In this document: one piece after another, positions 43,207 through 52,516 of the stretch
Position numbering within the stretch: position 1 is the stretch's first letter
Layout: every line of letters begins with the position of its first letter
Assembly (NCBI GenBank): GCA_025462885.1
Contig: JAOAPN010000014.1
Span: 62,001-126,000 of the forward strand
Source of the DNA: Acidobacteriaceae bacterium
Lineage (GTDB): Bacteria > Acidobacteriota > Terriglobia > Terriglobales > Acidobacteriaceae
Direction: 5' to 3'
Length of the DNA: 64,000 bases
Notes under the pieces: generated by a model
The model's input: only the letters and a program-made list of their open reading frames with translations
Told to the model about the DNA's origin: nothing
The model's database searches: none
Translations under genes and position numbers: made by a program

Positions 43207-44844
43207 ATGAGTATTGAGTGTTACCCGATCACGATTCTGCCGCATGTGTCGCAGCTCTATCGCGACTTTCTGGCAATGGCAGAGAGTCCCGCGGATGCGC
43301 CGGTGCGGCGTTGGTACGGGGCGGAGCCGTTTGCAGGCAAGTGGATGAGGATCGATTCGAACGACGCGGTCAAGATTGCCGACCCTTCGCGGCTGGCGGA
43401 TGCGCTGAAGGCCCAGAGTCTGGAGTTTGGTGCGGGTACCGCTGCGCTTGCGAATATTGAGAAGCTGCGAGCGGGTGCCCGGGCTGTGGTGACCGGGCAG
43501 CAGGTCGGTCTGCTGGGCGGACCGCTGCTGACCTTATTGAAGGCGGCTACAGCGGTTGCGCGAGCGAAGCAGGCGACCAAGGTGACTGGGGTGGACCATG
43601 TTCCGGTGTTCTGGTTGGCGACCGAGGACCACGATCTGGCGGAGGTCGACCAGGTTTCGCTGCTGACGAAGGACTCGGTGGAGACGCTGCGGGCCGGGCT
43701 GAAGGTGTCGGGTACGGTTCCGGTGGGCGGAGTCGAGATCGGCCCGGAGATCGAGGCGGTGCTGGCGCAGGCCGAGGAGTTGCTGGGCTATGGGCCGGTG
43801 GGCGAGTTGCTGCGGGAGTGTTACGCGCCGCGGGACGGTTACAAGCCGACGCTGGGCGGGGCCTTTGCGCGGTTGATGGCGAAGATTTTTGCTGCACAGG
43901 GACTGATTGTTCTGGATGCTGCGGGGCGTGAGTTCCATGCGCTCGGCGAACGCACGTTGCGGTATGCGATTGAGCATGTCTCCGAGCTGGAAGAAGGTCT
44001 GCTGGCGCGGACGAAGGAGCTTGAAGCGGCCGGATATCATGCCCAGGTTTTGGTTGTCGCAGGGCATAGCCTGCTCTTCCTGGTGGATGGCGTGACCGGG
44101 GACCGGGCGGCGCTGCGGCGCTTGCCGGACGGTGGATGGAAGGCTGGAGGAAAGACCTACACGACGGCGGACCTGCTGGGAATCCTGAGTGCTGAGCCCG
44201 AACGGATCAGCCCGAATGCGCTGCTGCGCCCGGTGTTTCAGGATACGATTCTGCCGACTGCAGCCTACATTGGCGGACCGGCGGAGGTGGCGTATTTTGC
44301 CCAGAGCGCGGTGGCCTATCAGGCGATTCTGGGCCGGATCACGCCTGCGCTCTCGCGTCTGAGCGCGACGCTGGTTGAGCCGGCGATTGCAACGGTGATG
44401 GAGCGGCACGAGGTGACCCTGCCCGACGTAATGACTACCGCCGAGGAGTTAGGGCAGAGGCTCGGTGCACGGGCTATGCCGATCACGGGCAAGCGTCGGT
44501 TAGCGGCTGTCGGCAATGCCATGGATGCGGAGTTGACCGCGCTTACGGAATATATGTCGGCGATGGATGAGAATCTTGGGCGGGCCGCTACGGTCTCGGG
44601 CAACAAAATGCGGTATCAAATGAACCGGCTGCGACGCGTGGCAGCAACCTTCGAGTTGCAGAAGGAAGCCAGTCTCAAGAAGCATGCGGCGGCTTTGACC
44701 TTGCATCTGTTTCCTGAGGGACATCCGCAGGAACGGCTGCTGGCCGGGGTATGGTTTCTGGGGCGCTATGGCGAGGGCTTGGTGGAGCGCATGGTGGCAG
44801 CGGCAGAGAATCTTTGTCCGGGGCATGTGGTGGTGCGGCTTTAG
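43207..44844 (+). CDS. bshC: Bacillithiol biosynthesis cysteine-adding enzyme
   Basis: BshC of 545 residues adds cysteine to GlcN-malate to make bacillithiol, the low-molecular-weight thiol of some Firmicutes and Acidobacteria. VTGQQVGLLGGPLLTLLKAATAV (about 95-117) and VPVFWLATEDHDLAEVD are family signatures; the C-terminal part is coiled-coil-like. Length fits. ATG 43207 is used (MSIECYPITILPHVSQLY); GTG 43198 is an in-frame alternative closer to a GGAG. bshA and bshB are not nearby. It supports a bacillithiol-based redox system in this organism. Confidence 0.93.
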   Translation: MSIECYPITILPHVSQLYRDFLAMAESPADAPVRRWYGAEPFAGKWMRIDSNDAVKIADPSRLADALKAQSLEFGAGTAALANIEKLRAGARAVVTGQQVGLLGGPLLTLLKAATAVARAKQATKVTGVDHVPVFWLATEDHDLAEVDQVSLLTKDSVETLRAGLKVSGTVPVGGVEIGPEIEAVLAQAEELLGYGPVGELLRECYAPRDGYKPTLGGAFARLMAKIFAAQGLIVLDAAGREFHALGERTLRYAIEHVSELEEGLLARTKELEAAGYHAQVLVVAGHSLLFLVDGVTGDRAALRRLPDGGWKAGGKTYTTADLLGILSAEPERISPNALLRPVFQDTILPTAAYIGGPAEVAYFAQSAVAYQAILGRITPALSRLSATLVEPAIATVMERHEVTLPDVMTTAEELGQRLGARAMPITGKRRLAAVGNAMDAELTALTEYMSAMDENLGRAATVSGNKMRYQMNRLRRVAATFELQKEASLKKHAAALTLHLFPEGHPQERLLAGVWFLGRYGEGLVERMVAAAENLCPGHVVVRL

Positions 44845-45016
44845 TTCTGGGTGTCGTCCGTATCGACAATGCCGAGTTGCAATCAGATATTCCAACAGCG
44901 AACTGCCGAATATCTGGGATCGCTCGAAGTCCAGCTAGCAGCGGCTGCTCGGAACTCTTCTTAGGGGACTCGCCCAGCCTTGCTTTTATCGTCTGCTGTC
45001 GCAACAATCGAACATC

Positions 45017-47407
45017 ATGCGCAATGTCTTGCTCCGTAGCATTCTCCGTGCCGGCTCTGTCCTCTCTTTGCTTACGATAGCGGTGCCGGGTTCGCTGCTC
45101 GCTCAGGCAACCAGTTCGTCGGGGGAACGCACCCCTTACGAGACAGTGAATGTCTTCATCGGAACCGGCGCTGACGGCCACACGTTTCCAGGTGCGGTAG
45201 TCCCCTTTGGCATGGTTCAGCTAAGTCCCGATACGCAGATACGACCCTTCAAGCAGAGCTATAAATGGGCGGCCGGGTATCGGTATGAAGACAGCACGAT
45301 CCTCGGCTTCTCGCATACGCACTTCTCGGGTGCGGGCCATTCGGATCTGGGCGACTTTCTGGTCCAGCCGATCGCCGGTGACGTCCGCCTCGAGCCGGGC
45401 GATTCGGACCATCCAAAGTCCGGCTATCGGTCGAGCTTTAGCCACGCAACTGAGAGCGCTGCACCGGGGTACTACGCCGTCACCCTGGCGGACTACGGAG
45501 TGCGGGCGGAGCTCACCGCAACAGCACGCGTCGGCGTGCATCGCTACAGCTTTCCGACCGGGCAGAAGGCCCACGTCCTCCTGGATATGCGCTCGTCGAT
45601 TTACAACTATGCGGGCAAGGTGCTGTGGTCGCGGCTCCGCATCCGACCGGATGGAACGGTGACTGGAATGCGCGAGACCCGTGGCTGGGCTCCGGGGCGT
45701 CAGTTGTACTTCGCGATGCGTTTCTCCCAGCCGCTCGCGTCGCATCAGCTCCTGAATCGCGAGCCGCTTCCTCTCGAATACAAAGGATTCAAGACGCCGG
45801 GGAACACCGCGTCCGACACGCAGGCAATCGAGGGCCGCGGACTGCTCGCTGTCTTCGACTTTGCTCCTTTGAGCGCACCGCTTATCGTCAAGGTCGCTCT
45901 TTCTCCTACCAGTGAAGACGGTGCCATCGCGAACCTCGATGCCGAGTGCCCGGGCTTCGACTTTGATGGGGTCCACGCGGCGGCGCGTACTGTATGGGAG
46001 ACGTCTCTCGGTAGAGTTGACCTGAAGACCGAGCCTGCCATGCGGCAAAATCTTTACACGGCCTTGTACCATGCCATGCTGGCCCCAAGCCTGGCGATGG
46101 ATGTGGACGGAAGCTATCGCGGGCCGGATAACCAGGTGCATCGCGCGGATGGATTTCACTTCGTCTCCAGCCTTTCGCTCTGGGATACCTACCGGGCGGA
46201 GCAGCCTTTAATGACGCTGCTTGAGCCGGAGAGCCGCACCTCGGATCTCGTGCAGTCGATGCTTGCCTCGCAGAAGGAGAGTCCTTTTGGGATGCTTCCG
46301 ATCTGGCAGTTTCAGGGGATCGAGACATGGTGCATGATCGGCTACCACGCGGTGCCGGAGATCGCGGACGCTTACATGAAAGGCATCCGCGGCTTCGATG
46401 CCAACCAGGCTCTCGACGCGATGGTTGCGACCGCCGACTACGGCCCTTATGGCCACCTCGACGAATACAAGAAGCTCGGCTATGTCCCGGTCGATGGAGG
46501 GGAGGCAGGCTCGCATGGGGAAGCCACCTCGCAGACGATGGAGTATGCGTACGACGACTGGACCATCGCGCGGATGGCTCGCAAGCTGGGCCGTACTGAG
46601 ATCGCGGATCGCTTCGATCAGCGCGCAGGGAACTGGCGCAACGTCTTCGATACCGCCAGCGGATTTGTGCGCCCGCGTCTTGTCAATGGAAGCTTCCGCG
46701 AACCGTTCAATCCGGCCCGCGCCGGGGCCGATAGCGGCTTTACAGAAGGCAATGCGTGGCAGTACTCCTGGTACCAGCCGCAGGACGAGGCGGGGCTGAT
46801 CCGCCTGCTGGGTGGAGATACGAAACTCGTTGCGAAGCTGGATGCAATGTTCGACGCGCACGTCGATCCGAAAGACTATGCCGACGTAGAAGATATGGCC
46901 GGCTTGATCGGCCAGTACGTCCATGGCAACGAACCGAGTCATCATCTTGCGTATCTGTACAGCTATGCAGGGCAGCCCTGGCGCACTCAACAGAGGTTGG
47001 GCCAGATCGTTGCAAGCCAGTACAAACCCACGCCTGATGGCCTGGTCGGCAACGACGATCTGGGACAGATGTCCGCGTGGCTGCTGTTTACTTCCTTCGG
47101 GTTTTACCCGGTCGCGCCGGGTTCGAACGAGTATGTGCTCGGCCGTCCGTTTGTGGACCAGGCAACGCTCAACCTGCCGAATGGAAAGAAATTTCAGGTT
47201 GTGGCTGAAGGTCTCAGCGAAGCTCATCTCTATGTGGGCAGCGTAAAGCTCAACGGCAAGCTTCTCGATCGGAGCTTCATTACCCACGAGGAGATACTCC
47301 GTGGAGGCGAGCTGAGGTTTGTGATGCAGGACAAGCCGAATACCAAGTGGGCTACCTCTCCTGCTTCGCGGCCCTTCTCCATGTCGCAGCCACCGATCGC
47401 GAAATGA
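45017..47407 (+). CDS. Exported GH92 alpha-mannosidase
   Basis: A 796-residue GH92 protein with a signal peptide (SILRAGSVLSLLTIAVPGSLLAQ). The family start YETVNVFIGTGADGHTFPGAVVPFGMVQLSPDT is unmistakable. The C-terminal catalytic half has IWQFQGIETWCMIGYHAVP, DGGEAGSHGEATSQTMEYAYDDW, YVHGNEPSHHLAYLY and GNDDLGQMSAWLLF. GH92 enzymes are Ca2+-dependent exo-alpha-mannosidases that trim mannans or glycans. Here it is exported and probably takes mannose from external glycans. The ATG at 45017 is immediately before the signal peptide. Confidence 0.95.
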   Translation: MRNVLLRSILRAGSVLSLLTIAVPGSLLAQATSSSGERTPYETVNVFIGTGADGHTFPGAVVPFGMVQLSPDTQIRPFKQSYKWAAGYRYEDSTILGFSHTHFSGAGHSDLGDFLVQPIAGDVRLEPGDSDHPKSGYRSSFSHATESAAPGYYAVTLADYGVRAELTATARVGVHRYSFPTGQKAHVLLDMRSSIYNYAGKVLWSRLRIRPDGTVTGMRETRGWAPGRQLYFAMRFSQPLASHQLLNREPLPLEYKGFKTPGNTASDTQAIEGRGLLAVFDFAPLSAPLIVKVALSPTSEDGAIANLDAECPGFDFDGVHAAARTVWETSLGRVDLKTEPAMRQNLYTALYHAMLAPSLAMDVDGSYRGPDNQVHRADGFHFVSSLSLWDTYRAEQPLMTLLEPESRTSDLVQSMLASQKESPFGMLPIWQFQGIETWCMIGYHAVPEIADAYMKGIRGFDANQALDAMVATADYGPYGHLDEYKKLGYVPVDGGEAGSHGEATSQTMEYAYDDWTIARMARKLGRTEIADRFDQRAGNWRNVFDTASGFVRPRLVNGSFREPFNPARAGADSGFTEGNAWQYSWYQPQDEAGLIRLLGGDTKLVAKLDAMFDAHVDPKDYADVEDMAGLIGQYVHGNEPSHHLAYLYSYAGQPWRTQQRLGQIVASQYKPTPDGLVGNDDLGQMSAWLLFTSFGFYPVAPGSNEYVLGRPFVDQATLNLPNGKKFQVVAEGLSEAHLYVGSVKLNGKLLDRSFITHEEILRGGELRFVMQDKPNTKWATSPASRPFSMSQPPIAK

Positions 47408-47442
47408 CTCACGAAGGTTCGAGGCTTGGGTAGCCCCGAAGC

Positions 47443-48126
47443 TTATGGTTTCCAAAGCGGGTACTGCTCTCCATATTTGTTAGGGTGTGTTTGCGCACCG
47501 CGCGGAGCCATTGCAAGCGTCACTGTACTCGGATCGGTAAGGTCGGCTGCGACGGTTACGACTCGTGCAGCCGCACTGAGGCTTTCAGCGGTGGCATGCT
47601 CGTTCCAGACACTCAGCCTGTAGGACCCCGGTGGTATGCCGCGAATCACGATATCTCTGGACGAGGAGCTGGCATAGTACGGAGTTGCCAATGACAGAAT
47701 GACGCCGCCCATCTCCGGGTGAATATTGCAGAAAATGTACGAGATCCCCTCGCGTGGAAGCTTTACAGCTTGAGATTGGCCTGTCTCATACAGTCCGAGA
47801 TCGAAGCGTCTGCCATTGAAGAGAGAGAACACATTGTGGAAGAAAGGATCGAGGTTTGGAAACTCCACGGTACTGCCGACCGGAACGACAAGCAGATGTG
47901 GCCGAAACTGCTTGTTCTGCTGATCCATCTTGAAGGTTCGCGCTGCGCGGGCAGGCATGGCTGCTGTATTGAGAGGAGAGAGCCACGCCACGACGGGCGT
48001 ATCTCCGGTCAGAAGACTATCCGGTCCGAGGACATGCACGCGGAACGTCGCTTCCGCCCTTTGCGCGACGCCGCGCAGGGTGAGAACCAGACTGAACAGC
48101 AGCACATATCTGGCCGCTCGCCCCAT
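47443..48126 (-). CDS. Exported cupredoxin-domain protein
   Basis: A 227-residue protein with a signal peptide (ARYVLLFSLVLTLRGVAQ). The middle is a type-1-copper-like domain: VEFPNLDPFFHNVFSLF (His ligand), then YIFCNIHPEMGGVIL (Cys, His and Met spaced as in plastocyanin-like sites). PGSYRLSVWNEHA is an IgG/CarboxypepD_reg-like C-terminal domain. Such proteins are often annotated methylamine utilisation protein but their role is open. ATG 48126 shares one base with the stop of the beta-barrel gene (TGATG), so it is translated as the last cistron of a four-gene operon. Confidence 0.82.
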   Translation of the reverse strand: MGRAARYVLLFSLVLTLRGVAQRAEATFRVHVLGPDSLLTGDTPVVAWLSPLNTAAMPARAARTFKMDQQNKQFRPHLLVVPVGSTVEFPNLDPFFHNVFSLFNGRRFDLGLYETGQSQAVKLPREGISYIFCNIHPEMGGVILSLATPYYASSSSRDIVIRGIPPGSYRLSVWNEHATAESLSAAARVVTVAADLTDPSTVTLAMAPRGAQTHPNKYGEQYPLWKP

Positions 48127-49757
48127 CAGAATTGGTACCCCGCGGAGAACGTAAAGACGTTGGCCACGTTGGGGGAACCGTTGATCGGCCAACTCCAGAT
48201 ACGGCGAAACTCGGGAGAGAGCACCACGGAGTTCCAGGGTCGATACATGAGGTTTCCCGTGATGGCGCGATTGCGGGCGTAGAACCCGAGAGCATTGGCC
48301 GGTGTTGGCAGATTGAGCAGACGCAACTGGCTTCCCGATCCAGCGTCCTGACCGAACGCGGCGTTCCACTGCATGCGCGGCGACGCAATAGCCTGAAGCT
48401 GCGCCCAGCCTCCTCCACTGTCGAGGCCAAAGGTTCGGCTCACACCCGTCACTCGATCAGTTCCTTGCACAACATCACGATATGCGCCTCCGCCCAATCC
48501 TCCAAGCCCTGTTCCTCTATACAGCTCGCCGCTGAGGCGCAGCCAGCGCAGAATGGGGACCTGCCAGTCTGTCGTGATTGCCCAGGTGTTGACGATGATG
48601 CCGCCGCCGTAACTTTGTTTCGCATAATATCCGCCGCCTCCGATTCTCCAACCCGTTGCGACCGGATCGGCGTAGCTGCTGAGGCGCGTTCCGGGGTCGA
48701 CTGCGGATCCATAGGACAGTCGAGCTTCAATGGCTGGAATGCGACTCAACTCTGCGGGACTTAGGGTCTTCGCCTCCTGATAGGTTTGTATTCCCGCCAT
48801 GTAGGGGTCGCGCAGGCCCAACTCGAGATTGAGTGTCCGGCGTTGTCCGAGCCTCGTTTTATGTTCAAAGCGTAGTTCCGGGGCCCAGGTCCACAAATTG
48901 CCGCTCCACGCGAGGGATGGCTGCGCCACCGCTGCCAGAGAAGCTGGCGAGAGCGGCGAGATCAAGGGTTCGTCGTAACGCGCTTCAAATACGTTCGATT
49001 CCGTCTCTGCCCGAATCCCTGCCGTCCTGAGACGGACGAGGCGGGCCGGGCCCGAGGTCGTGCCGCCTCCGACTCCGCCGAAAAAATCCAGACTTACCCG
49101 GGCGGACGTGTGCAGACGGCCGAGCACCGGGCCTTGTCCTTCCAGCCCCAGCCATGTCTGGCGCATGGAGCCGCCGACGCTGCCGTGACTTACATCCGCA
49201 CTCCTGCGAAGTGCGCTGGTCGGAAGGTCAATCTCATCGACTACACCCTGATTCACAAATGCATTGAAGAGCACCAGCCCTGTGACCCGGACGGGAAACT
49301 TGGACTCGCTCTCAACCTTCACCTGCTCGTGCTGCTTCACTTCGGCGGCGAGCACATCCTGATCCTCGCGTAGAGCGCTCACTTGATCCTGCTGCTGCGT
49401 GTCCGCTTCGCGCGTTGGGGGCGCCTCAGCCGCCTTCTGGGCGCTGATGTCGCTCTGTGCACTAGCCGCGCTCTGTGCATTGGCTGCGCTCTGTGCATTG
49501 GCTGCGCTCTGTGCATTAGCCACGCTCAAATCCCTGCGCAGGGTTTCGACCTCTTTCCGAAGTTCATCCACCTGCGATTGAGCGGATTCCAGGCTGGAAG
49601 CCAGTCGCTCGATGCGCTCCTTCAGCGCCTGTTGCTGCGATGGGCCAGGTGTCGCGGTGCCGGGGGTTGCCGACTGCGCGACACACGCGGGTGCAGCCGC
49701 CATTCCTGTAACGAAATAGAGTCCTGACGCGATCGCCAATGTTCGCAGCCGTCTCAT
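48126..49757 (-). CDS. Outer-membrane beta-barrel with coiled-coil N-terminus (DcaP-like)
   Basis: A 543-residue protein with a signal peptide (TLAIASGLYFVTGMAAAPACVAQ). Residues about 45-140 are a helical coiled coil (LKERIERLASSLESAQSQVDELRKEVETL, then repeated A-N-A-Q-S-A units), and the rest is a beta-barrel ending in Phe (TFSAGYQF). This domain order is like DcaP-type trimeric porins. It probably lets small solutes cross the outer membrane. ATG overlaps the kinase stop (ATGA), and its own stop overlaps the cupredoxin start. Confidence 0.78.
   Translation of the reverse strand: MRRLRTLAIASGLYFVTGMAAAPACVAQSATPGTATPGPSQQQALKERIERLASSLESAQSQVDELRKEVETLRRDLSVANAQSAANAQSAANAQSAASAQSDISAQKAAEAPPTREADTQQQDQVSALREDQDVLAAEVKQHEQVKVESESKFPVRVTGLVLFNAFVNQGVVDEIDLPTSALRRSADVSHGSVGGSMRQTWLGLEGQGPVLGRLHTSARVSLDFFGGVGGGTTSGPARLVRLRTAGIRAETESNVFEARYDEPLISPLSPASLAAVAQPSLAWSGNLWTWAPELRFEHKTRLGQRRTLNLELGLRDPYMAGIQTYQEAKTLSPAELSRIPAIEARLSYGSAVDPGTRLSSYADPVATGWRIGGGGYYAKQSYGGGIIVNTWAITTDWQVPILRWLRLSGELYRGTGLGGLGGGAYRDVVQGTDRVTGVSRTFGLDSGGGWAQLQAIASPRMQWNAAFGQDAGSGSQLRLLNLPTPANALGFYARNRAITGNLMYRPWNSVVLSPEFRRIWSWPINGSPNVANVFTFSAGYQF
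49451..49522. repeat. Four tandem 18-bp repeats in the beta-barrel gene
   Basis: Four copies of an 18-bp unit (CGCTCTGTGCATTGGCTG type) at 49451, 49469, 49487 and 49505; the second and third are identical. They encode A-N-A-Q-S-A hexapeptide repeats in the coiled-coil part, so repeat-number changes would keep the frame. Confidence 0.9.
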
Positions 49758-51544
49758 ATTTTCCCCTCAAGATACTTTGTTGGAATTACATCGTCTTCAA
49801 CCAACTGTGCCGGCAGATTGAGGCAGAAAACAGTGTGACCCGCTTCGGATTTTTCCAGTCGCAGAGAACCGCCGTGCGCTTCCATAATGCGGGACGACAG
49901 CGCCAGGCCAAGCCCTGTGCCGTGCTCTTTTCCTTCGCTTACAAACGGTTGGAACAGAGTATCGCGTATCGCCGCCGGAACACCGGGGCCATTATCTTCA
50001 ATTCTGATCTGCGGCTCTGTCCCGTCGCGTGTAAGGATGGCTGCAATGCGCGGCTTGCCCGCACTGCGCTTCGCGGCCTGGCAGGCGTTCAGGAGCAGAT
50101 TGTAGATGGCTCGATCCAGCTCCTGCGGGTCGGCGATAGCGCTGTAACTGCCGGCAGCGTTTACCCGTATCTCGATGCCGCGCGCCTCAGGATGGGTCTT
50201 CACGCGCCCGATCGCCCGGTCGAGTATCTCGACGAGGTTCACCATGCGTCTCTGCAGCGCCATGCCCGTCCGTCCGAAGACAAGGAGCGAATCGAGCAGA
50301 TCGGTCATGCCGACCACCGCTGTCTTGACCTCGTCCAGCATCTCTTCTCGAGCGGCAGGGCCTGTACTATCCATGCTCAGGAACTCCGCGTTCGCATACA
50401 TCGAAGTGAGGTAGTGCCTGAGATCGTGCGAGATGGAACTCGCCATGCGGCCGATCGTCGCCATGCGTTCCGCCAGCAGGAGTTCCCGTTGGGTGCTTTC
50501 GATCTCCGCCTGCATGCGACGGAAGGATAAGCTCAAACCGCGAACCTCCAGCGCGCCGCTCTCCTGCCATTTGTAGTTGAAGTTGCCGGCACTTAAAGCA
50601 CGTGTTCCGGCGAGCAAGGATTCAAGCGGGCGGGTTACAGTGCGGGCGATCTCTGCCGCCAGCAACCCACCCACGAGCAGACCAAATGCCCCGATCAGGA
50701 TGATCCACAGGTTGAGTTGGCGCAGCGTTCGCGTGGCTTGATCGTAGCTTTTCAGTACGACAAGGTAGGGGCCGCCATCGTTTGCCGTCGAAGCATTCAA
50801 TGGGATGGTTCTCGCGAGGAAGTGTTGCTTGCCGAGCCACAGATCCGCTCCCTCCTTCTTCGTTTCGCTTCGCGCAAAACGGGTGAGAACGTCGTTCGCG
50901 GCCGGGTCGACCGTGCTGGCCACAACACCGTCCGCTCCAATGAAAGCGACATGGGCGGATACCGCCTGGCCGACCTCCTCCGCCATCTCTCGATCGAGAG
51001 AGTAGCCCACGGTTACATACCCAAGGCTGCTTCCATTCGCACCACTGCCGAACTCAATTGGCTGAGAGAGTACCTCCAGCAGGCGTCCGCGGGCAGCGAG
51101 CAGTTGCGGCGTTCCTGGATGCACAATGGTCTTTGCGACCGCGGCCTGGATCTCATTCACATTGAGCGGCGTACCGTCGTTGTAGAAGCTGACGATGCGT
51201 CCTTCCTGGTCGTTCAACGCGAACAGGCTGCTGCCGCTCACGCGCCAGAACTCAGCTCCTCCATCTGAGATGGTGCGCGGGTCGCGCGCCGTCATCAACG
51301 CCTTAAGGGACGGAAGATCGGCCATAAGGGCAGCGGTGCGTTCCAACAGATGTCTGCGCTGGTTCTGGAGATTCGAGAAGGTTACTTCCGAACGTTGCGT
51401 ATCCTCCGCCAGATCGCGGTTGAGTTGGCGTTGGACGGTAAACCTAACGAGTATAAGAAAAACGATCGTCATCGACACCGCTACCAGGAGCAGCGATGCC
51501 TGCAATGTCGTTCTCATGCGGAGTGGACGCACAACGGTCCTCAT
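49754..51544 (-). CDS. Membrane sensor histidine kinase
   Basis: A 596-residue two-component sensor: helix 1 (QASLLLVAVSMTIVFLILV), a long extracytoplasmic sensor region (about 40-280), helix 2 (LWIILIGAFGLLVGGLLAAEIA), HAMP (RTVTRPLESLLAGTRALSAG), H-box MASSISHDLRHYL (phosphorylated His in SHD), N-box NLLLNACQAA and G-boxes EDNGPGVP and GTGLGLAL. The signal is unknown; the neighbouring beta-barrel and cupredoxin suggest an envelope, copper or redox cue. Starts at ATG 51544, 21 bp after the response regulator stop. Stop overlaps the next gene (ATGA). Confidence 0.92.
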   Translation of the reverse strand: MRTVVRPLRMRTTLQASLLLVAVSMTIVFLILVRFTVQRQLNRDLAEDTQRSEVTFSNLQNQRRHLLERTAALMADLPSLKALMTARDPRTISDGGAEFWRVSGSSLFALNDQEGRIVSFYNDGTPLNVNEIQAAVAKTIVHPGTPQLLAARGRLLEVLSQPIEFGSGANGSSLGYVTVGYSLDREMAEEVGQAVSAHVAFIGADGVVASTVDPAANDVLTRFARSETKKEGADLWLGKQHFLARTIPLNASTANDGGPYLVVLKSYDQATRTLRQLNLWIILIGAFGLLVGGLLAAEIARTVTRPLESLLAGTRALSAGNFNYKWQESGALEVRGLSLSFRRMQAEIESTQRELLLAERMATIGRMASSISHDLRHYLTSMYANAEFLSMDSTGPAAREEMLDEVKTAVVGMTDLLDSLLVFGRTGMALQRRMVNLVEILDRAIGRVKTHPEARGIEIRVNAAGSYSAIADPQELDRAIYNLLLNACQAAKRSAGKPRIAAILTRDGTEPQIRIEDNGPGVPAAIRDTLFQPFVSEGKEHGTGLGLALSSRIMEAHGGSLRLEKSEAGHTVFCLNLPAQLVEDDVIPTKYLEGKI

Positions 51545-51565
51545 GCTGCGAAGCAGCCTCTGTTT

Positions 51566-52246
51566 CTATGCGGGGCTGAACTTGTAGCCCGCACCATGCA
51601 CGGTGCGGAAGTGCTTTGGCTGTGCCGGATCGATTTCCAGCTTCTGTCTTAGCTTCAAAATCTGATTATCAACCGTTCGGGTGGTCGGATAGTTTTCGTA
51701 TCCCCAGACGTCATTCAGCAGCTCCACGCGGCTGATGACACGACCGGGGTTTTCGATAAAGTAGCGTAATAATTTGAACTCGTGCGCGGTCAGGGAGACC
51801 GCCTCGCCCGCTCTCTGCAACTCCATGCGCGCGAAGTCCACACTGACATCCCCGAAGTTGAACGTCTTCTCCCGTTTCGTCTTGTGAGAGCGGCGGACGG
51901 CCGCCTGCACGCGCGCAAGCAATTCTCTCGGACTGAAAGGTTTGGTGACATAGTCATCTGCGCCAAGCTCAAGCAATAAAACCTTGTCAGCGACATGGCT
52001 TACCGCGCTCAGAATCAGCACAGGAATCTCGGGGTGTGCTTCCTTGATGCGTTTACAGACCTCGCGCCCCGGTACCCCCGGCAACATCAGGTCGAGCAAC
52101 ACGGCCACCGGCAAAATGGCGCGACAGGCTGCGACGGCATTCAGCCCATCACTTTCCACCCGAACCGCATATCCTTCACCTTCAAAGAGACGGACGAGCG
52201 TCTTCTGAACCCGGGAATCGTCCTCTATCACCAAAATATTCTGCAT
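51566..52246 (-). CDS. OmpR/PhoB-type response regulator
   Basis: A 226-residue response regulator. The receiver domain has acidic pair EDD (about 8-10), phosphoacceptor Asp in LLDLMLPG (about 55) and the Thr-Lys pair in YVTKPF; the DNA-binding winged helix has TAHEFKLLRYFIENPGRVISR, VDNQILKLRQKLE and VHGAGYKF. ATG 52246 (MQNILVIEDD) is preferred to TTG 52258. It is the first gene of the operon with kinase, barrel and cupredoxin, and is divergent from the sugar transporter; the 270-bp shared gap should contain the promoters. Confidence 0.94.
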   Translation of the reverse strand: MQNILVIEDDSRVQKTLVRLFEGEGYAVRVESDGLNAVAACRAILPVAVLLDLMLPGVPGREVCKRIKEAHPEIPVLILSAVSHVADKVLLLELGADDYVTKPFSPRELLARVQAAVRRSHKTKREKTFNFGDVSVDFARMELQRAGEAVSLTAHEFKLLRYFIENPGRVISRVELLNDVWGYENYPTTRTVDNQILKLRQKLEIDPAQPKHFRTVHGAGYKFSPA

Positions 52247-52516
52247 TTTATGTTCCAACTGTCGTCAGCAAGTGTAATGCTTCGCCGGGCAGGCTGCCAG
52301 CGAAGTGCGCATCCTGAGCGGCCAGTGACAAAGCAATGACAACTCGATGACATCCACCAATTTCAAAGCTTCTGGAAACTACGGTGCCCTTGAGGATCCG
52401 GCTGCTTCGAGCCATTCGAGGCGCGAAGCGTATTGAAATACCCCACATTCGTTCGAATGCAGTTCCGGGAAGCATCCGAGCGCGATATGTTAACAGAGAA
52501 TCTACCCGGAGAAACG

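Noticed and set aside
49451..49522. Possible CRISPR because of regular repeats
   Set aside because: Repeats are contiguous 18-bp units without spacers inside a coding frame, so they are a tandem coding repeat.
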